A stretch of 64,000 nucleotides of DNA, taken from contig NC_006037.1 in the NCBI RefSeq assembly GCF_000002515.2, forward strand, positions 682,001 to 746,000. Reading direction: 5' to 3'. This document shows positions 20,533 to 31,018 of this stretch, one piece after another. The position numbers and the translations under genes are program-made. The notes under the pieces are model-generated. The model was not told the DNA's origin, did no database searches, and saw only the letters and a list, made by a program, of their open reading frames with translations. Position 1 is the stretch's first letter. Each line of letters opens with the position of its first letter. Origin of the DNA: Kluyveromyces lactis. Taxonomy: Eukaryota > Ascomycota > Saccharomycetes > Saccharomycetales > Saccharomycetaceae.

Positions 20533-23500
20533 TTAGAAAGATGTGGGACTTGTCTCGATTGTGTTAGTTGCGTAATTGATGACACATTGGTTACCGGTTT
20601 CCTCGTTGATTTCTCCAATGATGGATTGTAACATCGTAACGTCCAAATTCGAATTAGCGAAAAGAGCAACCTCTCGTTTGACGTCGCTAGCTAATTTATT
20701 AAGATCGGTTAGTCCATGGTACATGCCATCCAGGTATGAGTCAGTGATCAATTTCTCATTGGCCAAGTTGTCGATGATTGGAAGTTCGATACTTTGATGG
20801 TAGAACTGCTGCTTGAAAAAGACCCTTAAAGTTTGTCTAACCGCATTTTCATCGGATAAGAGACACCTTCTCCAGATCTGGTACTCGCAGTACTTTTTTA
20901 CTTCAGTGGGTAACGTGTGATCAATGGCAAGGATACTCAATGCAAATCCATAAGAAGTATCTTGATTTAATAGTGTGAATAATTCTATCATATGCGGCAC
21001 TGAGAGAGATTCTCTCCTCTTCACAGCATCGCTCAAATATTTGAACAAAGTTCGATAGGTGGTAAAGTCTTTGAATAGTGGGTTGAGAGTTGATTCTTGT
21101 AGTTCTTGGGATAGAAGAATTTGCCCATCGATGAGATCTAATTCGGTTTGAATTTCGTTTAGCTTTTCAAGATCTTGAACTTCCGCGGCAAGAGCTGTTA
21201 ATTTGGCAATACTCAATTGTGCCTGTCTTTGTTTCAAATCTTGACCCAGCGATTGAGTTCCAGTAGAAATACTCAACAAAGTTGTAGTTGCTTCGTCGTA
21301 TTTATGGCAATATATGTTTCCAATCCATTTAACTTTGCCATACTCGGGACATTCTCCTAAGAACTGGTCCAAATATTCTGAATGGGTTTCACCAAACGAT
21401 TCGTAAAGATCATCCCATAGCCCTTCCTTGATATAGTAGGAAAATAAGGATTTTGCAAAGTCGTATCCGTATTTCTGGAAGAATTCATCGTATAGAGAGA
21501 ATGCGGTAATTTTTGGCAGAGATTGCAAAGTTTCAACTAAGCCTTCAAAGTCTTGGTAAAAATCTGTGATTAGAATTGAATCCTGAGACCTGTTAACATC
21601 CCTAAGGACCCTATTCCAAAGTAAATGATTTTCTTCGAAAAACTGTTTATAACTAGAATCAGTAATGGCATTTGCATCAATCCACATGGTTATTTGCCTG
21701 ACCATATAAAATAGAGACTTAACCAATAGCAGTAATTCCTCTACAAATTCTGACACAACGGCAAGATCTTCAGAGGCATGCCTTAACAAGAAGAAGATGT
21801 CATTAAGATTTTCTATTATGCTATTTGTTGTGAACCAAGGGATATTTTTTGATACATCATCTGGGCTCATCTGGAAAAGTCCATACCTGTAGCTGTTTTC
21901 ACATTCTTCTAATATGGAATGATAAACTAGTTGATTTATAAGCTTTGCGATCTGAGATTTTAACATAGTTTCATTTGTGGATTTCATTAGGTCTTTCAAA
22001 TGCTTCAAAAAGGCGCCCAATAATTCTGGAATCTTAACAATGCCGTCTGAGATAAAATCAGAATCCGATTGATAGGAACTTTCTGATAGTACTGTCTTCC
22101 AAGCTTGTGAAATAGATGTTGGTTGTTGCGGTAGTAAAGAGTACAAGCTTTCCAAACATTTTATCATTTCAAAATCAGAAATCAAGTCCAGTTTGAATTG
22201 GGAAGATGTTTGATCCAAAAAATTATGAGCAACAAATGTGAGAAGTCTTTCAAAAAGTTCGCTTCTTATTTTTAAGTGTTTCATGGGGTTGTTAGCAACA
22301 GGCGGTATGTGGTTTGATAATGCATATTTAATCTCATCACTGGACATTTGAATATCTGTTTCAATTTCTTGTGGTTGTAGATCTAGATTGTCAGGTAAGT
22401 TGAAGTCTAGTAATGAATCCGTTGATTGTCCTCCAAAATAGACGTATTGATCCACATGAGACTTTATGAATCTAATTTCTTGGAAGTCAGAGTTTTCGTA
22501 TTTTTCAAAAGTCTCCAACTTTAACGCACATGTTCTTCCATCAGTAATGTATAAGGAACTTGAATTACAATCGTACCCAAGAACTTTCATATCTTTGTTA
22601 AACCGTATAATGTCCTCCCATTTCCTTTTAAATGGATAATTAGAGTCCAATTTGGAACTTGTTTGAGTTAGGACAGCAGCATCAGAGAATAAAGTGTAAA
22701 CAGACGTTATCGGTAAATGTTCCTTGGTGTATGCAGTTGGGACTATAAGTCTTGGGGCAAATTCATCTGATAATGGTCGCGTGTATGTGTTTAATCTGTA
22801 AGTAGAGAAGATAGCGAAACTGTTAGTATCTTCATCCACAATGATGGTTGATAGTAAATAGTGCGTTTCGTTACTTTCCGCTAAGAAACTCAAGAACAAG
22901 TATGCATCCGAGTCTCCTGATAAAGGATGACAATCGAGTAGTTTCAGTGTAGATGTTGCCAAGGGGAAATGCTCTAAGACTGCCTGTGAAATTTCAGACT
23001 GTACATTTAAATCGATCTTTTTGTAACAATTCCCAACAGATGAAAGGTTCCACACCTGATATCGCCCGCCCTGGGTTAAAATAGAAACTATTCTTTCTCC
23101 TTTACCGCTGATTTCGCCCAATTTGAGAGATACCACTCTCTTTGATTTGGACATGGATGAAAAGATTCCGACTTGACATTTTATTATGGTTTGTTTTAGC
23201 GATACAAAAGGTTTCCCGTTAGCATCTCTTATAGTACAAAACTCAACACGCCCGTAATTTGTCGAAAGTAATATTCCAGCTGGTTCTGCATTAATCAAAT
23301 TCTCTACATATTCACCGTCACGTAGTTTTAAAACTGATTTATGACGTTTGGTTTGCGTCAAGAAACTTGCCACTTGACTCACAGTATCAACATCTTCATA
23401 GAATTGAATGTCACCGGATCTACTGTTCACTAAAAATAAGCCAGGGCTTGATTTCAAGTCACGTTCGAGCACACTAGGCCACGTAAAGCAACATAATGGA

Positions 23501-23853
23501 GGACGGGACCATGATTCATATTCCTCGTCATGTAATGGAATCCTTACAAAACTAGGGTGTGTTTCAGAAGATAAAAATGGCCAAACGTAAACATTATCAG
23601 TATCGCAGCATAAGGCGTACCCAGATTTTGCATCAACGCTACAACATAATTCCACATTACTGGGCAAAAAACTTAAACTTGGCGCTAACTTCGATACCTT
23701 ATACTTCCCATTCTCTGTGATAACTTGTTCATTCGAAAATTGTACATTGGTGACAGCAGAACCAGTTGTCGTTTCCTCAGCAGAGATTACTGAATCCTCT
23801 GGTGCTGCTGCTGGTACACTAAGCTCTTTCCTGAGCTGAAACAATTGCTTCAT
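20533..23853 (-). CDS. NUP133: Nucleoporin Nup133 (Y-complex)
   Basis: The 1106-residue protein has a low-complexity N-terminus, a beta-propeller-like half (repeated short hydrophobic strands to about 480) and a C-terminal alpha-solenoid. S. cerevisiae Nup133 (YKR082W) has about 1157 residues with the same layout. It is the stem end of the Nup84 subcomplex and binds membranes by an ALPS motif between propeller blades. Orientation and neighbours (DAD2, RPF2) match chr XI. Only 88 bp separate its stop from that of DAD2. Confidence 0.92.
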   Translation of the reverse strand: MKQLFQLRKELSVPAAAPEDSVISAEETTTGSAVTNVQFSNEQVITENGKYKVSKLAPSLSFLPSNVELCCSVDAKSGYALCCDTDNVYVWPFLSSETHPSFVRIPLHDEEYESWSRPPLCCFTWPSVLERDLKSSPGLFLVNSRSGDIQFYEDVDTVSQVASFLTQTKRHKSVLKLRDGEYVENLINAEPAGILLSTNYGRVEFCTIRDANGKPFVSLKQTIIKCQVGIFSSMSKSKRVVSLKLGEISGKGERIVSILTQGGRYQVWNLSSVGNCYKKIDLNVQSEISQAVLEHFPLATSTLKLLDCHPLSGDSDAYLFLSFLAESNETHYLLSTIIVDEDTNSFAIFSTYRLNTYTRPLSDEFAPRLIVPTAYTKEHLPITSVYTLFSDAAVLTQTSSKLDSNYPFKRKWEDIIRFNKDMKVLGYDCNSSSLYITDGRTCALKLETFEKYENSDFQEIRFIKSHVDQYVYFGGQSTDSLLDFNLPDNLDLQPQEIETDIQMSSDEIKYALSNHIPPVANNPMKHLKIRSELFERLLTFVAHNFLDQTSSQFKLDLISDFEMIKCLESLYSLLPQQPTSISQAWKTVLSESSYQSDSDFISDGIVKIPELLGAFLKHLKDLMKSTNETMLKSQIAKLINQLVYHSILEECENSYRYGLFQMSPDDVSKNIPWFTTNSIIENLNDIFFLLRHASEDLAVVSEFVEELLLLVKSLFYMVRQITMWIDANAITDSSYKQFFEENHLLWNRVLRDVNRSQDSILITDFYQDFEGLVETLQSLPKITAFSLYDEFFQKYGYDFAKSLFSYYIKEGLWDDLYESFGETHSEYLDQFLGECPEYGKVKWIGNIYCHKYDEATTTLLSISTGTQSLGQDLKQRQAQLSIAKLTALAAEVQDLEKLNEIQTELDLIDGQILLSQELQESTLNPLFKDFTTYRTLFKYLSDAVKRRESLSVPHMIELFTLLNQDTSYGFALSILAIDHTLPTEVKKYCEYQIWRRCLLSDENAVRQTLRVFFKQQFYHQSIELPIIDNLANEKLITDSYLDGMYHGLTDLNKLASDVKREVALFANSNLDVTMLQSIIGEINEETGNQCVINYATNTIETSPTSF

Positions 23854-24074
23854 CTTGTACTATCTTGACACTGAAAAAAAAAGCCAAAAGAATCACCAAA
23901 TGTAAAACTTTGAAATTCTAATCTCAATTGATCCACTACCTTGTTAGCCGAACCTAGCTTGACCTTGCATTGCTGTAATTATAAAGGTAAATAGACTCTC
24001 TGATGCTCATTGTTTAAAATCTTGGTCAATGTTTCTGTTTTCATTGTCGCCAAAGAAATCGTCATAAGTGATGT

Positions 24075-24192
24075 CACGTGAAACATTTTCCGCCACGTGA
24101 CTTTGGAATAGTTTCTTTTCACTTATCAAGTAACTTGGAAAATTAAATCTTTAAACTGGAACAAATCGATGCGATGAGCTAAATGCGATGAG
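24075..24192 (+). promoter_or_regulatory. Two Cbf1 and two PAC elements upstream of RPF2
   Basis: CACGTG lies at 24075-24080 and 24094-24099. GCGATGAGCTAA occurs twice, 14 bp apart (cores 24171-24178 and 24185-24192). A tandem PAC about 100 bp before the ATG fits a ribosome biogenesis gene. It is in the 435-bp gap 23854-24288; nothing else seen. Confidence 0.75.
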
Positions 24193-24288
24193 CTAAGTTA
24201 CAGTCTACATAGTTCATCTTTTGGCTCAGATTTCTATCCTATAAGGTGTAATTGTTGTGATTTGTATCAAGACACCGTAAACACCAGG

Positions 24289-25323
24289 ATGATCAGAACA
24301 GTAAAGCCTAAGAATGCCCGTGCTAAAAGGGCTTTGGATAAAAAAGAAGCAAAATTGGTTGAGAATGTAAAGCAAGCTTTATTCATTCCTGGTCAAACTT
24401 CTACCAAGTTGTTGCATGATTCAATGGTTGATTTGAGTGCGTTGAAGAAGCCTGATATCAAGAGATTCTCCAAGAAGAACAACATCAGACCTTTTGAAGA
24501 TTATGAACCATTAGAGTTTTTATCTGAAAAGAATGATACATCGCTTATGGTGTTGAGCACACATTCTAAGAAGAGAAGAAACAATTTGACTTTTATTCGT
24601 ACGTTTGGGTATAAGATCTATGATATTATCGAGTTGCAGATTGCAGAAAACTATAAACTTTTGTCTGATTTCAGAAAACAAACTTTTAACGTTGGGTTAA
24701 AGCCAATGTTCAGTTTCCAAGGTGCAGCCTTTGAACAACATCCAGTTTACCAGCATATCAAATCATTGTTCCTTGACTTTTTCAGAGGTCAGAATACCAC
24801 TTTGCAAGATGTTGCAGGTTTGCAACATATCATTTCTATCACTGTCCAAGGTGATTTCCAAGACGGTGAACCATTACCAAATGTTCTATTCAGAGTGTAT
24901 CACTTGAAGACTTACAAGTCCGAACAAGGTGGTAAGAAGTTACCTAGAGTGGAATTGGAAGAGATTGGTCCAAGATTCGATTTCAAGATCGGAAGAATTC
25001 ACACTCCATCTCCAGAAATGGTCAAGGAAGCCCATAAGAAACCTAGACAATTGGAAGTCAGAGTTGCTAAGAACGTTGAGATCGATACTATGGGTGATAA
25101 GATCGGTAGAGTGCATGTGGGTAAGCAAGATTTGGGTCAATTGCAAACTAGAAAGATGAAGGGTTTGAAGGCTAAATACGATCAAGTGGATTCGGATATG
25201 GAAGAGTACCTAGAAGAAGTTGAAGGCGATCTTGATCAAGAAAATGTCGATGACACTTACGGTGAAGAATTCGTAACGGCAACAGATATCGATGCTCCAC
25301 CTGCTAAGAAGCAAAAGAAATAA
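24289..25323 (+). CDS. RPF2: 60S biogenesis factor Rpf2 (Brix domain)
   Basis: From the ATG at 24289 (MIRTVKPKNARAKRAL) the product is 344 residues, the length of yeast Rpf2 (YKR081C). The Brix domain spans about 30-235 (FIPGQTSTKLLHDSM, LSTHSKKRRNNLTFIR, ELEEIGPRFDFKIGR). The C-terminus is acidic, then lysine-rich (PPAKKQKK). With Rrs1 it loads the 5S RNP into pre-60S particles. The frame is open for nine codons before this ATG, but those lack ATG. The tandem PAC upstream supports coordinated ribosome-biogenesis control. Confidence 0.97.
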   Translation: MIRTVKPKNARAKRALDKKEAKLVENVKQALFIPGQTSTKLLHDSMVDLSALKKPDIKRFSKKNNIRPFEDYEPLEFLSEKNDTSLMVLSTHSKKRRNNLTFIRTFGYKIYDIIELQIAENYKLLSDFRKQTFNVGLKPMFSFQGAAFEQHPVYQHIKSLFLDFFRGQNTTLQDVAGLQHIISITVQGDFQDGEPLPNVLFRVYHLKTYKSEQGGKKLPRVELEEIGPRFDFKIGRIHTPSPEMVKEAHKKPRQLEVRVAKNVEIDTMGDKIGRVHVGKQDLGQLQTRKMKGLKAKYDQVDSDMEEYLEEVEGDLDQENVDDTYGEEFVTATDIDAPPAKKQKK

Positions 25324-25460
25324 ATTCCATTGACAATAAAAACTGACTGTATAATATAATTCATATACATATCTAATCATATACATACACATTCGCATAT
25401 ATATGAGATAAAGGTGAAATAGAGTATAATTCTTTTTTTTTTTTTGATCGATCCACTGCC

Positions 25461-26441
25461 TTAATTCGTGGAGGCTGAACGGTTTTGCAATTTTTGTTTG
25501 TTCTCTACTAATCTGAGCATGTTTCTCAACAGCATGGAGATGGTTACTTTACCGGTGCTTGGAACGTATAGCGATGCTTTTGATTTCACAGACTCATCGA
25601 AATTCTTCTCTGAGGAAAAATTGATACAGATAGCGCCTTCTTTAATGTAATCAGTAGGGAACTTGTATTTTTCACCAGGAACACCTGTTATTATCACGTC
25701 AGCATCTTTACAGCATTCCTTCAATAGCTCCTCTGAATATGCACCCAAGTCTTCTACATGATGTTTCGTAAACTTCAAACCTTGCCCACGTGTGAACTTC
25801 TGAATGTTGTTGATATCAACAGAAAACACATCAGCACCATCATTTGCTAACAGAGCAGCTAGAGGTCTACCAACAATTTCAGATCTATTCACTACAACAC
25901 ATTTCTTCCCATAGAGTCTGTTCCCTTCTGGTAACAAATTGTTATAAACTTTCAAATACTCCAAGATTTTCACTACAGCTAATGGAGTGCATGGTAGTAT
26001 CGATTTCAACTGTTTCTGATCATCCAAATATCTAATGTTATGGTACATATTCTGATAATAAACGTGATTCAACCCTTCTACATCTTTTTCCCTTGATACC
26101 ACTTGTTGCAAATACTGATCTTGTGCGTTTCCGAACACAGGGAAATAGATCATGATACCATCAACGGAATCATCTTGGTTAGCATCGATGATAGCTTCTT
26201 CCAAGAAGTCTCTATCTTCAATTCTTCTCAACTCGTAACGGAACCCCATAGACTCGCAAGTCTTTTGAGTCCAGGAAGCGTACATCTCTGCAGCTGGATC
26301 ATTATTGGCCAAAAACCCAACTAATAACGGACCATCTGGTCTAATATTCCTGAGACTTTCCACCTTTCCAGTAATTTCTTGAACGTAAGTTTTAGAAATA
26401 GAAGACGCTAATATGGTACGGCCTGGCTTTTCTGTAGACAT
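25461..26441 (-). CDS. MTD1: NAD-dependent 5,10-methylenetetrahydrofolate dehydrogenase
   Basis: The 326-residue cytosolic enzyme (yeast Mtd1, YKR080W, 320) has the two-domain folate dehydrogenase fold. The catalytic region has YFPVFGNAQDQYLQ and the DVEGLNHVYYQN block. The Rossmann domain has VVNRSEIVGRPLAALLANDG and DVIITGVPG. It converts methylene-THF to methenyl-THF with NAD+ and, unlike bifunctional FolD types, lacks cyclohydrolase activity. It is convergent with RPF2 (137 bp gap). Confidence 0.96.
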   Translation of the reverse strand: MSTEKPGRTILASSISKTYVQEITGKVESLRNIRPDGPLLVGFLANNDPAAEMYASWTQKTCESMGFRYELRRIEDRDFLEEAIIDANQDDSVDGIMIYFPVFGNAQDQYLQQVVSREKDVEGLNHVYYQNMYHNIRYLDDQKQLKSILPCTPLAVVKILEYLKVYNNLLPEGNRLYGKKCVVVNRSEIVGRPLAALLANDGADVFSVDINNIQKFTRGQGLKFTKHHVEDLGAYSEELLKECCKDADVIITGVPGEKYKFPTDYIKEGAICINFSSEKNFDESVKSKASLYVPSTGKVTISMLLRNMLRLVENKQKLQNRSASTN

Positions 26442-27270
26442 GGTAATTTTAACTGCTTTGCGGCGGGTGAGAGGGGGTAGATGTGGTTTGTCTGTTTGTA
26501 CCTTAAAATATGAGTTGACAAAAATAAATAATGTCGGTTCTCGAATGAAATATCCTGATATGTAGTGATTGATTCAGTATTTGTACACTCTTAAACCAGA
26601 ACCGATCTAATACAGATTCAAATATACGTTTTTATATATATATGTATATATGGTATATCTATCTTTCATCTAAATCTACTCATCTCATCTCATTCTATCA
26701 TAATTAAGTGATAATAATAATTGATATTCCAATGGCTCGAATGAGCGCCCTATAGTAACTGTCAATCAGAGTCAAAAAAAAAATGATTGGAACAATATAA
26801 AAAAAAGGAATTTCAATCACGTGATTTAAAATCAGGGCATGTGATAGTCACGTTATCTATTTTATATCCGGGTAATGGATGTTTTGGAATTTCGATGGAA
26901 TCACCGTTTATAGGATATATTGGATTCGAAGCATGCAAAGCTAAGGAAGAGGAAAGTCAAAAGGAAATGGAAAGGAAATTGGAGCGCTACATAGGGTTTA
27001 CTTGTATGACACAGTTAGGTTATATGGATGTCTAGTATTGTCATTAATCAAGGCATATCGTATAAATTTTCTGGTAAAAAATTGGGTGACATTTCATACA
27101 TTTGTTGGTGTATTTTAGGGAGATCATTCACTAGATAAGTATAACAAGGTGTCTTAGGCCCTGATCATAGTTTAAAGAAGAAATAGAGGGCATTTTTTCC
27201 AAGTGTAATAGGGTAGAGTCTTTATATTTTCTTTTCTATCTGTTTTTTTTTCCCATTGTTTTGCTTGCCA
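26442..27270. promoter_or_regulatory. MTD1-GYP1 divergent region with Cbf1, Reb1 and CATCT repeat
   Basis: This 829-bp gap holds three CATCT/CTCAT pentamers (26679-26694), CACGTG at 26818-26823 in ATCACGTGAT, and CGGGTAA at 26869-26875. An 82-codon frame across 26787-27035 begins with a non-ATG codon, has no recognisable content and is not called. Several A-runs and TA-rich stretches occur. Confidence 0.5.
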
Positions 27271-28911
27271 ATGGCTATCCGTTCTTCGTCTAGTAGTAGG
27301 ATAGATCAATCTCCTAGGGAGATGTTTCAAAGGTCTAATTCGAATACTTCATCATCACCTAATATTGTTGGATCGTTGCTAAAATCATGGAAGAAATCTA
27401 CGGATTCATTTACTGATTCAAAGAAGCATTCTTCTAGGAATTCACCGTCAGCACGTCACATGTCTCCATTGAGAGCTCCGTCTCATAACGGGTCTCAGAC
27501 CCATTTGCATCACCATAATCATCATTTACACCATACTACAAGGGATAAATATTTCAAGGACCTAGATGAGGATTGGAGTGCAGTGATAGATGATTATAAT
27601 ATGCCGATACCGATGATTAATAACGGTGGTATAGAAACCACTCTGCGGCCTCCAGCTGTGATACAGGACGATCGAGCCATTGAATCACAGAAATCCTCAA
27701 TGGATTCTTATCAAGGAACTATCCCAAATTTGAATAGGACCATCAGTAATGATTTGAAATTACAGTATCAGATTGAAGTGGAGAAGGATGTGCAAGAGTT
27801 GAATAGTTTGATGGTTAGAATTGAAAAGTTCAAAAAATTGATCAAACCAAAGGATTCCACCACGCAGGTGAACCTACCCGAGATCCGTAAGTTGGCTTGG
27901 AATGGTATCCCCATGGTACATAGACCTGTTGTATGGAAGCTTTTGATTGGATACTTACCGAGTAATTTGAAGAGACAAGAACAGGTATTGAACCGTAAAA
28001 GACTGGAATATAAGCAGGGTGTAGATCATATCTTTTCCGATAACCATGAGAAAGATGTAACAACTTGGCATCAAATTGAAATTGACATACCGAGAACCAA
28101 CCCACATATTCCATTGTACCAATTCGAATCAGTTCATAATTCATTGAAACGGATATTGTATTTTTGGGCCATAAGACATCCTGCCAGTGGTTACGTACAG
28201 GGGATCAACGATCTAGTGACACCTTTTTTCCAAGTGTTTTTGTCCGAATACCTTTCACCATCGGCAAAGGATGACGTTTACAGTTTAGATCCGCTGACGT
28301 ATTTGACTGCAGAGCAGTTGTCTGATGTAGAAGCGGATTGTTTCTGGTGTCTATCCAAACTCTTGGAACAAATCACAGATTATTTCATCCATGGTCAGCC
28401 TGGAATATTGAAACAAGTCAAACACCTCAGTCAGTTGGTGAAAAGAATAGATTGTGATTTATTCAGCCATTTCGAATCTGAGCACGTTGAATTCTTACAA
28501 TTTAGTGTCAGATGGATGAACTGTTTGTTGATGAGAGAGTTCCAAATGTCAATGGTGATACGAATGTGGGATACATACCTCTCCGAGACTTCTTTGGAGA
28601 CAAGCATAGTCTCAGAGGATCTCATGTCTGACGCATCGACTTCTCTGGATAGAAAGTCGAGAACATCGTCATCAGGGCCCTCATCTTCAGACTCCAGACA
28701 AACTACTCTCAGTGAATTTCATGTTTTCGTTTGTGCAGCTTTCCTAGTGAAATGGTCAGACGAATTAATGAAGATGGACTTCCAAGAGATAATTACATTC
28801 TTACAAAATCCACCGACAAAATCGTGGAAGGAATCTGATATAGAAATGTTACTAAGTGAAGCTTACATATGGCAGTCGTTGTACAAAGATGCTACTTCTC
28901 ATTGGAGGTGA
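27271..28911 (+). CDS. GYP1: Rab GTPase-activating protein Gyp1 (TBC domain)
   Basis: From the ATG at 27271 (MAIRSSSSSRID) the product is 546 residues. The first 190 are Ser/His-rich and unstructured (HLHHHNHHLHH). The TBC domain follows, with the arginine finger in IEIDIPRTNP and the glutamine finger in SGYVQGINDLV; both catalytic residues are present. A Ser-rich insertion splits the domain near 455-485. Gyp1 (YOR070C, about 637) acts on Ypt1 at the cis-Golgi. It is the last gene of the chr XV/XI block. Confidence 0.96.
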   Translation: MAIRSSSSSRIDQSPREMFQRSNSNTSSSPNIVGSLLKSWKKSTDSFTDSKKHSSRNSPSARHMSPLRAPSHNGSQTHLHHHNHHLHHTTRDKYFKDLDEDWSAVIDDYNMPIPMINNGGIETTLRPPAVIQDDRAIESQKSSMDSYQGTIPNLNRTISNDLKLQYQIEVEKDVQELNSLMVRIEKFKKLIKPKDSTTQVNLPEIRKLAWNGIPMVHRPVVWKLLIGYLPSNLKRQEQVLNRKRLEYKQGVDHIFSDNHEKDVTTWHQIEIDIPRTNPHIPLYQFESVHNSLKRILYFWAIRHPASGYVQGINDLVTPFFQVFLSEYLSPSAKDDVYSLDPLTYLTAEQLSDVEADCFWCLSKLLEQITDYFIHGQPGILKQVKHLSQLVKRIDCDLFSHFESEHVEFLQFSVRWMNCLLMREFQMSMVIRMWDTYLSETSLETSIVSEDLMSDASTSLDRKSRTSSSGPSSSDSRQTTLSEFHVFVCAAFLVKWSDELMKMDFQEIITFLQNPPTKSWKESDIEMLLSEAYIWQSLYKDATSHWR

Positions 28912-29230
28912 TCTTTGAAGGGAGAATACTAAAATTTAATACTTTCACATATATCTAATATATAATGTAAACTGCCTGATTCAAACAACTGTATTGTGGA
29001 GAATGAATAACTAACAGCCCACCTGCAGGTTCCGTGAATCTTCTAGCATACTTCTCCTCGCATATCTCTTGCTTTTTTTCTCATCAGTAGCATCATTATT
29101 GTTTGCAGTGTCTGAAATTATTGTTAGCAAATAATTAATCAAAACTTAATCTCATCTCATCTCAATGAAGTTGCTGGTAGATAAGGTAGTCTCGACTGGC
29201 GGTTAAGGGGCTATTCCACGAGATATCGAC
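28912..29230. promoter_or_regulatory. GYP1-RAD7 intergenic with CTCAT repeat
   Basis: ATCTCATCTCATCTCAA (29149-29165) is the same pentamer series as at other promoters here, about 65 bp before RAD7. It lacks the GCG of a true PAC core. Nothing else seen. Confidence 0.4.
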
Positions 29231-30958
29231 ATGTATAGAGCAAGGAGTCGTCGGAACAACGATGGTAGTGGCGTAAGAGGACCAAACAGTGCTTTGACCC
29301 AGTTTTTAAAGGAACAAGGTATTAGTGCTGAGAATATTAGAGATAGATGGTTAGAAGCTCAAAAGAAGGAAGCCGAACATCCACAAGAAACTCAGAAGGA
29401 TGATTCTGAAACAGAATCTGATGAAGATCTTAAAGCAGGGGTAGCTGCAAAAAAACGGTCAAGAAAGCCCAGAGCTGTTAAGAAGCAGGAGTCGTCTTCT
29501 TCCGGAGAAAGTGATGATGATGAGGACGACGACGACGAAGATGACGATGACTACAAAGCAGAGGCGAGGCTTCGCCGGTTACGTGGTGCTGACCTAGAAG
29601 ATTCTGATGAGGAAGAAGAAGTATTGCCGGTTTCTGATCGAAAGAAAAGGATGTTGACCTTGACTAATGGTAAGAAAACTTCTCCGCAACTAGCTAAGGC
29701 TCGCCATCAACAGAAGAAAACTAGAAGAAAGAAGGCTGCCAATCTTTTAGACAAGAAGGACTCACTCATTTCATCATTGCAGGATATATGTATTAAAGTT
29801 ATCGGTAAATCTATTGTGGAATATAATGCACAATCGATGGTGGAACATATTAGAGATACTTTAGGTGGTGTATCTTTAGAAAACTTGAACAAACTAGCAC
29901 AAGCTTTGACAAAAAATCGGGCCTTGAATGATGATACTTTACAGTTATTCTTGAACACCAGTTTAACTACTTTGACGTTTTATGACTGTTCAAAGTTGTC
30001 ATATGAAGGCTACAAGAGACTTGCCATCTTTTCGCCGCATTTAGAGTCGCTTTCCTTACAGATGTGTGGACAGTTAAATAATGAAGCTCTCTTGTATCTA
30101 GCCGAAAAGCTACCAAACCTAAAAGAACTATACCTTGATGGACCGTTCTTAATTAATGAGGATACATGGGTTCAATTCTTCGAATTGCTAAAGGGTAGAC
30201 TTACTGCTTTTCATGTTTCCAATACCCATAGATTCAATGATAATGCATTGTCAGCTATGCTTCGAAATTGTGGATCGTCCTTGGAATCTCTAGGTCTAGC
30301 AACTCTAGATACTGTGACAAATTACGCCCTATTACCGCAATATCTTAACTCTCCTAATTTCCACACTTTGATCTTGGAAGAGCCATCTAGAGAAACAGAT
30401 ATTAATGACGAGGTTATTATAAGTTTGTTAGGATCCATAGGCCAGAACCTTAGGAAGTTGTCGCTCAATAGATGCACTGGCTTGACTGATAGCTGTATAA
30501 TTAATGGATTTTTACCATTTTTGTCTAACTCAGGGCAATCAATCCTTACAGACTTGGAATTAGAAGAATTGGATCAGATAACCACCGACGGCATAGTTCT
30601 ATTATTCTCTTCGTTGCAGTTCCCTTTGTTGAAAAGATGTAGCTTGAAAAGATGTTTTGCTTTGGAGGATGCAGCCGTAGTTGAATTATTACTTAACTCC
30701 TCTTCCACCTTAGAAGAGTTGAATCTAAATGGTCTGAAATCCCTAACATCCAAAACTTTCACCTTCATGGCATGTCCTAACCTCAAGCAGCTAAATATAG
30801 GGTTTGTCCACTGTGTGGATAATGAAATTGTGGAAAAGATATCCAAGGACAATGAAAAGCTCACTATTATTGAAGTTTATGGTGATAATCAAGTCACAGG
30901 CAAATGCTCTCCTCGGAATGGTGTAAGCATTATCGGAAGGCAAAGTGACAGTATATAA
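29231..30958 (+). CDS. RAD7: Nucleotide excision repair protein Rad7 (GGR complex)
   Basis: The 575-residue protein (S. cerevisiae Rad7, YJR052W, 565) begins with the conserved RGPNSALTQFLKEQGIS block. A long acidic stretch (DDDEDDDDEDDDDYK) and a basic zone follow. From about 240 there are leucine-rich repeats (LTFYDCSKLSYEGYKRL, LESLSLQMCGQLNNEAL, LRKLSLNRCTGLTD). With Rad16 and Elc1/Cul3 it acts in global-genome repair of silent DNA. RAD7 opens the chr X/XIII block. Its stop is 60 bp from that of PRP39. Confidence 0.95.
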   Translation: MYRARSRRNNDGSGVRGPNSALTQFLKEQGISAENIRDRWLEAQKKEAEHPQETQKDDSETESDEDLKAGVAAKKRSRKPRAVKKQESSSSGESDDDEDDDDEDDDDYKAEARLRRLRGADLEDSDEEEEVLPVSDRKKRMLTLTNGKKTSPQLAKARHQQKKTRRKKAANLLDKKDSLISSLQDICIKVIGKSIVEYNAQSMVEHIRDTLGGVSLENLNKLAQALTKNRALNDDTLQLFLNTSLTTLTFYDCSKLSYEGYKRLAIFSPHLESLSLQMCGQLNNEALLYLAEKLPNLKELYLDGPFLINEDTWVQFFELLKGRLTAFHVSNTHRFNDNALSAMLRNCGSSLESLGLATLDTVTNYALLPQYLNSPNFHTLILEEPSRETDINDEVIISLLGSIGQNLRKLSLNRCTGLTDSCIINGFLPFLSNSGQSILTDLELEELDQITTDGIVLLFSSLQFPLLKRCSLKRCFALEDAAVVELLLNSSSTLEELNLNGLKSLTSKTFTFMACPNLKQLNIGFVHCVDNEIVEKISKDNEKLTIIEVYGDNQVTGKCSPRNGVSIIGRQSDSI

Positions 30959-31018
30959 ATGATTAAAAAAATTCTAGGATCATGAAAATGCTTGAGTGTG
31001 AGAATGCCCTTTCAGCTA

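Noticed and set aside
26787-27035. 82-codon plus-strand frame between MTD1 and GYP1
   Set aside because: It begins with a non-ATG codon, has no recognisable content and overlaps Cbf1 and Reb1 sites.
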